From CANKHA01 sp963731585 (lineage in GTDB: Bacteria; Pseudomonadota; Alphaproteobacteria; Rhizobiales; Xanthobacteraceae): 64,000 nt of DNA. A program made the position numbers and the translations under genes. Location of the stretch: NCBI GenBank assembly GCA_963731585.1, contig CAVSWC010000007.1, positions 62,001 through 126,000 of the forward strand. Reading direction: 5' to 3'. Every line of letters begins with the position of its first letter. The stretch's first letter is position 1. Positions 55,767-64,000 of this stretch are shown here, piece by piece. The notes beneath the pieces are model-generated. The model saw only the letters and a list, made by a program, of their open reading frames with translations, was not told the origin of the DNA and searched no databases.

Positions 55767-57516
55767 GTGACCGCTTCCACGCTGTTCCGTCGCCTCGTCG
55801 GTGCCACGCTCATCGTCTCTGGCTTGCTGCTGCCAAAAGCGGCGTCTGCGCAGATACCGACGCAACGAGAGGTTTTGCGCCTCGCGCCGCTTGGTGCCTA
55901 TCTGGCGGCACGTCACGCTGGCGCCGATCGCGACGCCGCGGCGGCAGCCGCCTATTACCGCGCTGCCTTGCGCGCGGACCCGAACAACAAGGAGCTTCTT
56001 GACCGCGCTTTCCTGGCGCTGCTGGCAAGCGGCGAAGTCGAGGAATCCATCAAGCTCGCAGAGCGGATCGTGCAAACCGACGAGACCGACCGCATCGCGC
56101 GGCTCGCGCTTGGGGTTCGTGCCATCAAGCAGCAGCAATATCAGGCCGCGCGGCAGCACCTGGCACGGTTAGTCCGCGGTCCGATCACCGATCTTGCGGC
56201 GACTTTGCTCTCGGGCTGGGCTTCTTACGGCACCGATGAGGCCCGTAGCGCTGTCGAGGCTATCGACAAGCTGTCGGGACCGGATTGGTACGGCCTATTC
56301 AAGAACATGCATGCCGGCCTGATTCTCGAACTTTCCGGCAATAAAAAAGAAGCCGGCAAGCGGTTCGAGCGCTGCGTACAAGCTCGATCCGAACGACATG
56401 CGGCTGGTGGAGGCTTATGCCGGCTGGGCGGGGCGCAACGGCGCCAAGGACACGGCAATCAAGACCATCGAGGCCTATCAGAAGATTGTGCCGCGCCACC
56501 CGCTCATTCTGGAAGCCAAGGCGAGGATCAATCGGGGCGGCAAGCCCGCGCCGATCGTCGCTTCGCCGCAGGAAGGCGCGGCGGAAGCACTCTACGGCAT
56601 GGGCACCTGGATAAGCCGTCGCGGCGGCGAAGACCTTGGCCTCGTCTATCTACAGCTGGCGCTTTATCTGCAGCCCACGCATCCGCTGGCGCTGATCGCG
56701 CTGGCGGATCTCTATTCGGCCGTGAAGAAGCCGGAACTCGCGATCAAGCTCTATGAACGCGTGCCCGCGAACTCGCCCATGCGGCGCAACGCCAATATCC
56801 AGCTCGCTATTGATCTCGACGGTCTCGAGCGCACCGACGAAGCGCGCAAATTGCTGGACAAATTGATCGCGAAACAGCCGAATGACGTCGAAGCCATCCT
56901 CGCCTTTGGCAATATTCTGCGCGGCCGCAAGAAATATGCGGAATGCGCCGATGTCTATTCCAAAGCCGTCGCGACGATTACCAGTGCGCAGAAGTCCGAC
57001 TGGCTCGTGTATTATTTCCGCGGTATCTGCTTCGAGCGCGCGCGGCAGTGGGACAAGGCCGAGGTCGACCTGAAGAAAGCGCTCGAGCTTTTTCCCGACC
57101 AGCCGCAGGTGCTCAACTATCTCGGCTATTCATGGATCGACCAGGGCGTGAACCTGGACGAAGGCATGCGCATGATCCGCCGCGCGGTCGAGCAGCGGCC
57201 GGAGGACGGCTACATCATCGACTCGCTCGGCTGGGCTTATTACCGGCTGGGCCAATATGACGAGGCGGTGAAGCATCTCGAACGCGCCGTCGAGCTCAAG
57301 CCGGAAGACCCGACGATCAACGATCACCTCGGCGACGTCTATTGGCGCGTGGGCCGCCTGCACGAAGCCAAGTTCCAATGGTCGCATGCCAAGGATTTGA
57401 AGCCCGAGCCGGAAGAGCTTCCGAAGATCGAGGAAAAATTGAAGGTTGGGCTTACCGATACTCCTTCTTCCGCGGCGGAGGCGGAAAAAATAAAAAAGTC
57501 CCGTAGCGGCGGCTGA
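55767..57516 (+). CDS. TPR repeat protein, exported (one frameshift)
   Basis: About 583 residues. GTG start with a signal peptide (LVGATLIVSGLLLPKAASA). The rest is tetratricopeptide repeats: for example AAYYRAALRADPNNKELLDRAF near 50-70, LVYLQLALYLQPTHPLALIALADLY and, near the end, DGYIIDSLGWAYYRLGQYDEAVKHLERAVELKPEDP (quoted in parts). The frame changes near 56375-56380; removing one T gives FERAYKLDPNDMRL. It is likely a periplasmic protein-protein scaffold. ispE follows nine bases later. Confidence 0.87.
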
Positions 57517-57524
57517 GCCGCCGC

Positions 57525-58394
57525 ATGGCTTCCTTCACCGCGATCGCTCCAGCCAAGGTCAATCTCACATTGCGCGTTGCGGGCCGCCGCAGCGACGGCT
57601 TGCACGAGATCGAAAGCCTCGTCGTTTTCTCCGATATCGCCGATGAATTGAGTCTCGATCCATTGCGGCCCCGCGGGCTCGAACTGCTGGGCCCGCTGCG
57701 GGCGGAGTGCGGACCGGTGGCAGATAATCTCGTGCTGAAAGCCGCCGGCGCGCTGGCCGCGCGCGTTTTGGATTTGAAAATAGGCCACTTTGCTTTGATC
57801 AAGCGGATACCGGTGGCGGCTGGGCTTGGTGGCGGCTCAGCGGATGCGGCGGCGGCCTTGCGGCTGCTCGCGCAGGCGAATGGCTTGGATCCTGACGATC
57901 CGCGCTTGCACGAAGCGGCTCGCGCCACCGGCGCCGACGTTCCGGTCTGCCTCGATCCGCGGCCGCGCATCATGCGCGGCACCGGAGAGCAGCTCTCGCC
58001 GCCGCTGCCATTGCCACCGCTGGCAGCGGTGCTGGTCAATCCCGGTGTGGCGCTGCCGACCAGGGAAGTTTTTGATGCCTTTGATAAGTTGCGCGCCGAG
58101 CCGCAGGCGCGGGCAGGGCCGCTATCCTTCAATGCGCAAGACGAGCTTTTGGTCTTGTTGCAGGCGGAGCCGAACGATCTGGAGGCCGCCGCGATTTCCT
58201 TACAGCCGGTAATTACTGAGGTCCTTTCCACGCTGCAAGATCTGCGATCATGCCGCCTCGCCCGCCTGTCTGGTTCGGGCGCGACCTGCTTTGGTCTATT
58301 CGACACACAAGAAGCGGCCGCATCCGCCGCGCGACAGCTGCGCGCCACTCGTTCGGATTGGTGGACAGAGGAAACGACGCTCGGGGAGGGTTAG
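57525..58394 (+). CDS. ispE: 4-diphosphocytidyl-2-C-methyl-D-erythritol kinase
   Basis: A 289-residue GHMP kinase of the MEP isoprenoid pathway that phosphorylates CDP-ME. Signatures: APAKVNLTLRVAGRRSDGLHEIESL near residue 6 and the ATP loop PVAAGLGGGSADAAAALRLL near 88; LSGSGATCFGLF near 252. It is intact. It follows the TPR gene closely. Together with the polyprenyl synthase across the gap it supports quinone and carrier-lipid synthesis. Confidence 0.94.
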   Translation: MASFTAIAPAKVNLTLRVAGRRSDGLHEIESLVVFSDIADELSLDPLRPRGLELLGPLRAECGPVADNLVLKAAGALAARVLDLKIGHFALIKRIPVAAGLGGGSADAAAALRLLAQANGLDPDDPRLHEAARATGADVPVCLDPRPRIMRGTGEQLSPPLPLPPLAAVLVNPGVALPTREVFDAFDKLRAEPQARAGPLSFNAQDELLVLLQAEPNDLEAAAISLQPVITEVLSTLQDLRSCRLARLSGSGATCFGLFDTQEAAASAARQLRATRSDWWTEETTLGEG

Positions 58395-58407
58395 CTTTCT
58401 CCCCGTG

Positions 58408-58448
58408 TCATCCCAGATCGGCTCGCTTTGCTCGCCGTCCCGGATGAC
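58408..58448. repeat. palindromic intergenic repeat
   Basis: GTCATCC at the left and GGATGAC at the right, with GGCTCGCTTTGCTCGCC inside. It lies between the convergent ispE and polyprenyl synthase genes. Confidence 0.65.
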
Positions 58449-58472
58449 AATCAAAACGTTTAGCTTCGGAGA

Positions 58473-59501
58473 CTAGTGCGCCCGGGCGATGCAGAATTCC
58501 ACTGCCTCTTCCAGAGCCTGTTTCATCCGGGAAGCGGGAAACAGCCCCAGCGCATCCTTGGCCATGGCGCCGTAGTGATGCGCCCGCTTGATCGTGTCTT
58601 CCAGAGCCCGGTGCTTGGCCATCAGGCCGATGGCGTATTCGAGGTCGGCGTCGCTGGACTCGTTGTCCTCCAGCGTCCGCTTCCAGAAGGCGCGCTCCTC
58701 GTCGTTACCGCGGCGGAAAGACAGCACCACCGGCAAAGTGATTTTTCCTTCGCGGAAATCGTCGCCGACGTTTTTGCCTAGCTTCGCGGCTTTGCCGCCA
58801 TAGTCGAGCACATCGTCGACGAGCTGGAATGCGATCCCGAGATTCATGCCGAAGGAGCGGCAGGCGGCCTGTTCGGGTTTCGGTTTCTGCGCGAGCGCGG
58901 GGCCGACTTCGCAAGCGGCGGCAAACAGCTCGGCGGTCTTGGCGCGGATCACCGAGAGATATTCGTCTTCCGTGGTGGCAGTATTCTTGGCCACCCCAAG
59001 CTGCATCACCTCGCCCTCGGCAATGACGGCGGCGGCAGAGGAAAGGATTTCCAGAGCGCGTAGCGAGCCCACCTCCACCATCATCTTAAAGGCTTGTCCG
59101 AGCAGGAAGTCGCCTACCAGCACGCTCGCCTCATTACCCCACAGCATGCGGGCGGCCGCCTTGCCGCGCCGCAATTCGCTTTCGTCCACCACGTCGTCAT
59201 GCAGCAACGTGGCTGTGTGCATAAATTCCACCGAGGCAGCGAGCTTGATATGCCCGCTGCCGGAATAGCCGGTGATGTCCGCCATTGCCAAGGTCAGCAT
59301 GGGGCGCAGCCGCTTGCCGCCCGAGGCGATGAGGTGGTTGGCGACCTCCGGGATCATCGTCACCTCCGAACCCGTGCGGGACAGGATGGTGGTATTCACC
59401 CGGTCCAGGTCCGCGGCTACGAGCTCGGCCAAACGGTCGACGGAACCGGACGGATGACTTTCAAACGGGATGACGACGGCCAAGGGGCTTCTCCCTGACA
59501 A
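58473..59501 (-). CDS. long-chain polyprenyl diphosphate synthase
   Basis: A 342-residue enzyme that makes the ubiquinone side chain (octa- to decaprenyl). First aspartate motif LLHDDVVDESELRRGK near residue 104; second, FQLVDDVLDYGG near 232; GGKRLRPML near 61 binds diphosphate. It is intact. Chain length cannot be read from the motifs alone; alphaproteobacteria usually make Q10, so a decaprenyl product is likely. A short divergent gap (76 bases) separates it from the GT2 gene. Confidence 0.93.
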   Translation of the reverse strand: MSGRSPLAVVIPFESHPSGSVDRLAELVAADLDRVNTTILSRTGSEVTMIPEVANHLIASGGKRLRPMLTLAMADITGYSGSGHIKLAASVEFMHTATLLHDDVVDESELRRGKAAARMLWGNEASVLVGDFLLGQAFKMMVEVGSLRALEILSSAAAVIAEGEVMQLGVAKNTATTEDEYLSVIRAKTAELFAAACEVGPALAQKPKPEQAACRSFGMNLGIAFQLVDDVLDYGGKAAKLGKNVGDDFREGKITLPVVLSFRRGNDEERAFWKRTLEDNESSDADLEYAIGLMAKHRALEDTIKRAHHYGAMAKDALGLFPASRMKQALEEAVEFCIARAH

Positions 59502-59577
59502 GGACGGGTGAGCATAGAAACGCTATGGTGAGCGGGCAAGGGCGCCGTTATTCTGCCAATGGCGGCGGGAAGGAACG

Positions 59578-60588
59578 ATGACGATTGTGGAAGCGATGCG
59601 GGGCGAAAAGATCGAGGATGACGCCGTCGAGCGGCATCGCATCGCAGTTCTGGTGCCCTGTTATAACGAGGAAAAGTCGATCGCCAGGGTGATCGCGGAT
59701 TTCCGCGCCGCTTTACCCCAAGCTCCGATCTATGTCTACGACAATAACTCAACCGACAACACCGTCGAAGTCGCCAAGCGGGCGGGCGCGGTGGTGCGCC
59801 GGGAATCACACCAGGGCAAGGGGCACGTCGTGCGCCGCATGTTCACTGATGTGGAGGCCGATATCTACGTGTTGGTGGACGGCGACGCGACCTATGATGC
59901 CGCGAGCGTGCGCGACCTGATCGGCCGGCTGCTTGAGGACAGGCTCGATATGGTGGTGGCGGTCCGGGTGGATCGCGCGCATACCGCCTATCGCCCAGGC
60001 CACCGCACCGGCAATTGGCTGATGACAAGGTTCGTCGCCTTGGTTTTCGGCCGCGCATTCTCGGATACCCTGTCGGGATACCGGGTCTTCTCCCGTCGGT
60101 ATATAAAATCATTTCCGGTGCTGTCCGGCGGCTTTGAGATCGAGACCGAGCTCACGGTCCATGCGCTTGAACTTGATTTGCCGGTTGCGGAAATGGAGAC
60201 GGCCTATTACTCGCGTCTCGCCGGCTCCGCTTCCAAGCTCAACACCTGGCGAGATGGCTTCCGGATCCTGTGGACCATCGTACGGCTCTATCGATCGGAG
60301 CGGCCGTTCCAGTTTTTTTCCGTCATCGCGGCGATACTGGCGGTAGTCGCGATCATCCTCGCCGTCCCGGTTCTCGTCACCTTCATGCGCGAAGGGCTCG
60401 TCCCTCGCTTGCCCACCGCGGTTCTGGCAACCGGGTTAATGCTTGCCGCTGCGCTTTCCTTTATGACCGGACTCATTCTCGATACCGTGACGCGCGGACG
60501 GCGCGAATTGAAACGGCTCGCCTACCTGTCGCATCGCGCGCCCGGTGATGAGCGCCGCAAAGGGCTGATCGGAGAATGGGATGCGTGA
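59578..60588 (+). CDS. family 2 glycosyltransferase, membrane-anchored
   Basis: A 336-residue protein. GT2 domain: IAVLVPCYNEEKSIARVI near residue 22, VYDNNSTDNTVEVAKRAGAVV near 55, the DxD in VLVDGDATYDA near 100 and SDTLSGYRVFSRRY near 161. Two C-terminal helices (FFSVIAAILAVVAIILAVPVLV, and LATGLMLAAALSFMTGLIL) anchor it. This is the DPM1/polyprenyl-phosphate glycosyltransferase layout. It overlaps the DUF2007 gene by eight bases. Confidence 0.9.
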   Translation: MTIVEAMRGEKIEDDAVERHRIAVLVPCYNEEKSIARVIADFRAALPQAPIYVYDNNSTDNTVEVAKRAGAVVRRESHQGKGHVVRRMFTDVEADIYVLVDGDATYDAASVRDLIGRLLEDRLDMVVAVRVDRAHTAYRPGHRTGNWLMTRFVALVFGRAFSDTLSGYRVFSRRYIKSFPVLSGGFEIETELTVHALELDLPVAEMETAYYSRLAGSASKLNTWRDGFRILWTIVRLYRSERPFQFFSVIAAILAVVAIILAVPVLVTFMREGLVPRLPTAVLATGLMLAAALSFMTGLILDTVTRGRRELKRLAYLSHRAPGDERRKGLIGEWDA

Positions 60589-60811
60589 ACTCGTCCGCAC
60601 CAACGACATGGTTCTGGTCTCCGCCATCGGCGCATTGCTGGACGGCGCAAAGATCCCGCACATGGTGCTGGATCAAAACATGAGCGTGCTGGAAGGCTCA
60701 CTCGGCATCCTGCCGCGCCGCGTGCTGGTGCCGGAAGACAGCGTTCCGGCCGCCCGGCGGCTGCTGCAGGACGCTGGCCTCGGCCACGAATTGCGCCCAG
60801 ATGCCGGGTAA
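60581..60811 (+). CDS. DUF2007 domain protein
   Basis: A 76-residue protein of the DUF2007 (putative signal-transducing) family: MRELVRTNDMVLVSAIGALLDGAKIP and a C-terminal LVPEDSVPAARRLLQDAGL. It overlaps the GT2 stop by eight bases and the methyltransferase start by eleven, so the three are one operon. Function is unknown. Confidence 0.85.
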   Translation: MRELVRTNDMVLVSAIGALLDGAKIPHMVLDQNMSVLEGSLGILPRRVLVPEDSVPAARRLLQDAGLGHELRPDAG

Positions 60812-61583
60812 AGCACTAAGCGGGCCCGCTGTCAGCGACGACGCGGTGCTCGACGGCCGCCTGCGTCTGCGCCAGCCGAGCCGCGGGCATCGCGTCGGAC
60901 ATGATGCCATCCTGTTGGCGGCGGCGACCGCGGCAAAGAAAGGTGAGCACGCCGTCGAGCTCGGTGCGGGTATCGGCGCCGCCGGCCTTGTGCTGGCAAG
61001 CAGGGTCGAGGGTCTGCGCGTCACTTTGGTCGATATCGACCCGGCGCTCACCGCATTGGCAGCGGATAACGCAGCGCGCAACGGCCTGGCTTCCCGCGTG
61101 AACGCGATCCCGCTGGATGTAAGAGCGCCCGCGCGGGCCTTTGCGGCGGCGGGACTGAATCCGGGCTCGGCTGACCGCGTGCTGATGAATCCGCCATTCC
61201 ATGACGTCACGCGCCAGAAGCCGTCGCCGCACGCAGGCCGCCGGCTGGCGCATGCCGGCTCGCCCGGCTTGTTGAAAATCTGGATTGCCGCCGCAGCGCG
61301 GCTTCTTTCCGCGCGCGGGGTGCTGACTCTGATTTGGCGTGCTGATGGGCTGGCCGACGTGATCGCGTCATTGCAGCGCGGCTTCGGTGGCGTCGGGGTG
61401 TTGCCGGTGCATCCAAAGCCCGACGCTCCCGCCATCCGCGTGTTGGTGCGGGCCGGCAAGCAAAGCCGCGCACCGCTGACGATCTATCCTGGACTGATAC
61501 TCAACGATGCAGACGGCCGTCCCGCTGCGGTTGCCGATGCCGTTCTGCGTGGCAGATTGACACTGCCACTTGCCGATTTATGA
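60801..61583 (+). CDS. tRNA1(Val) adenine methyltransferase-like protein
   Basis: A 260-residue class I SAM methyltransferase. SAM loop AVELGAGIGAAGLVLASRV near residue 51, the VTLVDIDP acidic strand and the catalytic NPPFHDV near 134, which marks N6-adenine or N5-glutamine methyltransferases of the TrmN6/YfiC type. It is intact. It starts inside the DUF2007 end. The exact substrate is inferred from the family. Confidence 0.85.
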   Translation: MPGKALSGPAVSDDAVLDGRLRLRQPSRGHRVGHDAILLAAATAAKKGEHAVELGAGIGAAGLVLASRVEGLRVTLVDIDPALTALAADNAARNGLASRVNAIPLDVRAPARAFAAAGLNPGSADRVLMNPPFHDVTRQKPSPHAGRRLAHAGSPGLLKIWIAAAARLLSARGVLTLIWRADGLADVIASLQRGFGGVGVLPVHPKPDAPAIRVLVRAGKQSRAPLTIYPGLILNDADGRPAAVADAVLRGRLTLPLADL

Positions 61584-61858
61584 GGCGAGCCGAGCGTCGG
61601 CTATGCGATGCCCTAATCTTAGGCTTGGCTCGCCACTCGACCTTTAAGCAGGCGCTAGAAGCGCAGTTTTCCTATGTATTGCCGCAGGTTCTTATGGGAG
61701 GCGCTGGCGACGATGGCGCTGTAAAGAGCGAACAGCAAGTAGAGTTTTGGATCCATTTTTTTACCTGGTTTGCCGCATTTGTTCGCGGATCTGCGCTGAT
61801 GGTGCAAGAAGCATTCCAACGGTTAAAAATGCGTAACTTGGCCTGGTCAGGTCGGTGA
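61580..61858 (+). CDS. small protein, unknown function
   Basis: A 92-residue protein that starts at the methyltransferase stop (ATGA). It has an amphipathic N-terminus (AERRLCDALILGLARHSTFKQALEAQF, in parts) and a hydrophobic stretch VEFWIHFFTWFAAFVRGSALMV. I recognise no family. Its base use is slightly lower in GC than its neighbours. It may be a real small gene or a chance frame; the tight coupling favours a gene. Confidence 0.45.
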   Translation: MRRAERRLCDALILGLARHSTFKQALEAQFSYVLPQVLMGGAGDDGAVKSEQQVEFWIHFFTWFAAFVRGSALMVQEAFQRLKMRNLAWSGR

Positions 61859-61872
61859 TCTAAGGAAAAGCG

Positions 61873-62778
61873 ATGAGCCAGCCAGCGCTTCCAGGACCCT
61901 CAGTTGGGAATCGCCTGTTCGAGGCGATCAAGCCGGTTCTGCCGCGCCGGCTACGCGGCGATATCCCGATTGTGCCGGTGGTGCGTCTCACCGGCATCAT
62001 CGGTTTCTCCACCCCGCTGAAGCCCGGCCTGACATTGGCGAGCGTCGCCCGCGCGCTCGAGCGCGCGTTTTCCACGCGCCACGCGCGAGCCGTGGCGCTG
62101 GTCATCAACTCCCCCGGCGGCTCGCCGGTGCAATCGCACCTGATCTTCCGCCGCATCCGCCAGCTCGCCGAAGAAAAGGGCTTGCGCGTCATAGCCTTTG
62201 TCGAGGATGTCGGCGCCTCCGGCGGCTATATGATCGCCTGTGCCGCCGACGAGATCATCTGCGATATGTCGTCGATGATCGGCTCCATCGGCGTCGTGGG
62301 CGGATCCTTCGGTTTCGAGAAACTAATGGAGAAGGTCGGGATCGAGCGACGTCTCTATACCTCCGGCGAGCGTAAGGCGATGCTCGATCCGTTTCTTCCG
62401 GAAAAGCCGGAGGACGTGAAGCGGCTAAAGCAAATCCAGAACGAGATCCACGATGCCTTTATCGCGCTGGTGAAGGATCGCCGCGGGATGAAACTGGCCG
62501 GTCCAGAAAAAACCTTGTTCTCGGGAGAATATTGGACCGGCTCGACCGCAGTCGAACTCGGCATCGCCGACGCCATTGGCGATCTTCGGTCGTTCCTGCG
62601 GGAGCGCTACGGCGAGGAAGTATTGCTGCCGCTGGTAGCGCCTGATCGGAGTTTCTTCGGACGCCGCTTGCGCGGCATCGCCTCCGAACTCGATCTTCTC
62701 GTCGGCCCTCCTAGCTGGGCCGAGGACATGGTTTCCGCGCTGGAAGCGCGTGCGTTGTGGTCGCGTTATGGATTATAA
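61873..62778 (+). CDS. S49 family peptidase (SppA/SohB-like)
   Basis: A 301-residue protease. Catalytic Ser in VEDVGASGGYMIACAADEI near residue 117 and catalytic Lys in TSGERKAMLDPF near 169; VINSPGGSPVQSH near 77 forms the oxyanion part. No clear signal peptide, so it probably acts at the cytoplasmic side of the membrane. The start has AAGGAAAAGCG upstream. It is intact. The next gene follows 26 bases later. Confidence 0.9.
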   Translation: MSQPALPGPSVGNRLFEAIKPVLPRRLRGDIPIVPVVRLTGIIGFSTPLKPGLTLASVARALERAFSTRHARAVALVINSPGGSPVQSHLIFRRIRQLAEEKGLRVIAFVEDVGASGGYMIACAADEIICDMSSMIGSIGVVGGSFGFEKLMEKVGIERRLYTSGERKAMLDPFLPEKPEDVKRLKQIQNEIHDAFIALVKDRRGMKLAGPEKTLFSGEYWTGSTAVELGIADAIGDLRSFLRERYGEEVLLPLVAPDRSFFGRRLRGIASELDLLVGPPSWAEDMVSALEARALWSRYGL

Positions 62779-62804
62779 TGCGCGAGATTCGGGGAGGAGT
62801 TCAC

Positions 62805-63008
62805 ATGGACCAATTCGTGATTCCACCGCTAGTCAAATGGACCTTGGGTGTCCTCGGCGCCGCCGCCGTCGTGCACTGGGTGGTAAAGGAAGTGCGTCGC
62901 GTGAATGCCGAGCTTGATGAAGCCAAGGCGCGTGTGCGCGTGACAGATCGTCAGGTCTATCCGACACTGCGGCGCGACCCGCACACTGGCGAATACCGGG
63001 TGCAATAG
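62805..63008 (+). CDS. small single-pass membrane protein, unknown function
   Basis: A 67-residue protein with one helix (VKWTLGVLGAAAVVHWVV) and a charged tail with YPTLRRDPHTGEYRV. GGGGAGGAG precedes the ATG at 62805, a very strong ribosome site, which fixes the start. I recall this type of gene between an S49 peptidase and glyQ in related genomes, but no function. Confidence 0.68.
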   Translation: MDQFVIPPLVKWTLGVLGAAAVVHWVVKEVRRVNAELDEAKARVRVTDRQVYPTLRRDPHTGEYRVQ

Positions 63009-63131
63009 ACCCGCTTGCGCACCGGCAACGGTCCTCCCGCTAGCCGAACTGAAGCAACAAGTCTGCATTGCGTCGCTTGGTGGGTCGGCGTTCGGCTTGA
63101 CCCTCATACAGGCCGCCGATAGACCGGCGCC

Positions 63132-64000
63132 ATGAGCGCCGCAGACCAATCAGCTCCCCAGCAAACTGACATGGATCCCCGCCGCTCTTTCCAGGGGCTG
63201 ATCCTTACCCTGCAACGGTTTTGGGCGGAGCAGGGCTGCGTCATCCTGCAGCCCTATGACATGGAAGTAGGCGCCGGCACCTTCCATCCTGCGACTACTT
63301 TGCGGTCACTCGGTCCGAAGCCGTGGAACGCGGCCTATGTGCAGCCCTCGCGCCGGCCGAAAGACGGCCGCTATGGCGAAAATCCTAACCGGCTGCAGCA
63401 TTATTACCAGTTTCAGGTGATCCTGAAGCCGTCACCGCTTGATCTGCAGGAGCTCTATCTGAAATCGCTCTACGCCATCGGCATCGATGCCAGCTTGCAT
63501 GATATCCGTTTCGTGGAGGACGATTGGGAAAGCCCCACGCTCGGCGCCTGGGGTCTTGGCTGGGAATGCTGGTGCGACGGCATGGAAGTCTCCCAGTTCA
63601 CCTATTTTCAACAGGTGGCGGGCTTCGAATGCGCACCGGTCTCGGGCGAATTGACCTACGGGCTGGAGCGGCTCGCCATGTACGTGCAGGGCGTCGACCG
63701 CGTCTTCGATCTCAATTTCAACGGCCGCGACGGCGAGCAGAAGGTCACCTATGGGGACGTCTTCCTGCAGGCCGAGCAGGAATATTCCCGGCATAATTTC
63801 GAGCACTCCGACGTCGAGATGTTGTTTTCGCAATTCAAGATGGCGGAGGCGGCCTGCCGCAAATACCTCGAAGCCGGATGGGAAGGCGGGAACAGAGAGC
63901 GCCACCTGATGGCGCTGCCGGCCTATGATCAATGCATCAAGGCCAGCCACGTTTTCAATCTGCTCGATGCGCGCGGCGTGATCTCGGTGACCGAGCGGCA
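63132..64000 (+). CDS. glyQ: glycyl-tRNA synthetase alpha subunit (3' end beyond window)
   Basis: The first 289 codons of the alpha chain of the tetrameric glycyl-tRNA synthetase. Signatures: LQRFWAEQGCVILQPYDMEVGAGTFHPATTLR near residue 23, PWNAAYVQPSRRPKDGRYGENPNRLQHYYQFQ near 63 and DDWESPTLGAWGLGWECWCDGMEV near 130 (each quoted in parts in the family profile). It is intact to the window edge. The ATG at 63132 is used; an in-frame ATG at 63171 is also possible. glyS should follow. Confidence 0.94.
   Translation, partial: MSAADQSAPQQTDMDPRRSFQGLILTLQRFWAEQGCVILQPYDMEVGAGTFHPATTLRSLGPKPWNAAYVQPSRRPKDGRYGENPNRLQHYYQFQVILKPSPLDLQELYLKSLYAIGIDASLHDIRFVEDDWESPTLGAWGLGWECWCDGMEVSQFTYFQQVAGFECAPVSGELTYGLERLAMYVQGVDRVFDLNFNGRDGEQKVTYGDVFLQAEQEYSRHNFEHSDVEMLFSQFKMAEAACRKYLEAGWEGGNRERHLMALPAYDQCIKASHVFNLLDARGVISVTER

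Noticed and set aside
1..64000. Phage, plasmid, integrative element or toxin-antitoxin island
   Set aside because: No integrase, transposase, tail, capsid or replication genes, no tRNA-flanking direct repeats, and nearly all genes are core housekeeping with even composition.

Overview
This 64 kb window is a high-GC chromosomal segment of an alphaproteobacterium. Gene content and order point to Hyphomicrobiales (Rhizobiales), close to Bradyrhizobiaceae/Xanthobacteraceae. The evidence is a ccrM DNA methyltransferase, an MbfA-type iron exporter with an Irr-box-like site, a petABC-apt cluster, a DUF721-dsbA-smc block next to mutY, a DUF1285-Nudix-CCA transferase block, and dispersed palindromic intergenic repeats. 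It looks like ordinary chromosome: I see no phage, plasmid, transposase, CRISPR array, rRNA or tRNA.

Layout. 1-8.6 kb: end of an alpha/beta hydrolase, flavin reductase, S10 peptidase, DUF6494, ergothioneine genes egtB-egtD, then an aromatic-type cluster (FAA hydrolase, FMN reductase, gentisate 1,2-dioxygenase) ending in a BrnA-like antitoxin. 8.7-12.6 kb: unknown membrane protein, phosphoesterase, mbfA divergent from a Nudix gene, GNAT. 12.7-19.7 kb: minus-strand moxR-DUF58-DUF4159/BatA-BatA-like operon. 19.8-23.7 kb: DUF1285, CoA-type Nudix, antisense Bug/TctC protein, DUF6111, CCA transferase. 23.8-28.2 kb: DM13 protein, TauE/SafE exporter, ScfR/RamB-like regulator divergent from aceA, DUF4170. 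28.2-33.2 kb: hemF, trmL, petABC, apt. 33.3-43 kb: htpX-like, lemA, smc, dsbA-like, DUF721, mutY, ccrM. 43-48.6 kb: zinc metallopeptidase, moaB, MarR-GNAT protein, radical SAM protein, membrane protein, rnhB. 48.6-55.6 kb: GT39-like protein, cyanide-insensitive-type cydAB, uracil-DNA glycosylase, small secreted protein, ETF-ubiquinone oxidoreductase. 55.7-64 kb: TPR lipoprotein-like protein, ispE, polyprenyl synthase, GT2, DUF2007, methyltransferase, S49 peptidase, small membrane protein and the start of glyQ.

The metabolic theme is aerobic respiration (bc1, bd-type oxidase, ETF-QO, quinone side-chain synthesis), the glyoxylate bypass and redox protection (ergothioneine, DsbA-like, iron export).

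A caution governs the reading. About twenty genes, including essential ones (smc, rnhB, cca, trmL), are broken by single-base shifts, roughly 30 in all. Most behave as one extra base, often duplicating its neighbour. This looks like consensus sequence error rather than gene decay, so these genes are annotated across their whole span with the break positions given.

The most interesting non-coding signals are two GANTC sites directly upstream of ccrM, an Irr/ICE-like palindrome upstream of mbfA, a structured intergenic region between the ScfR-like regulator and aceA, and palindromic repeats that extend into the coding sequence of udg and trmL.
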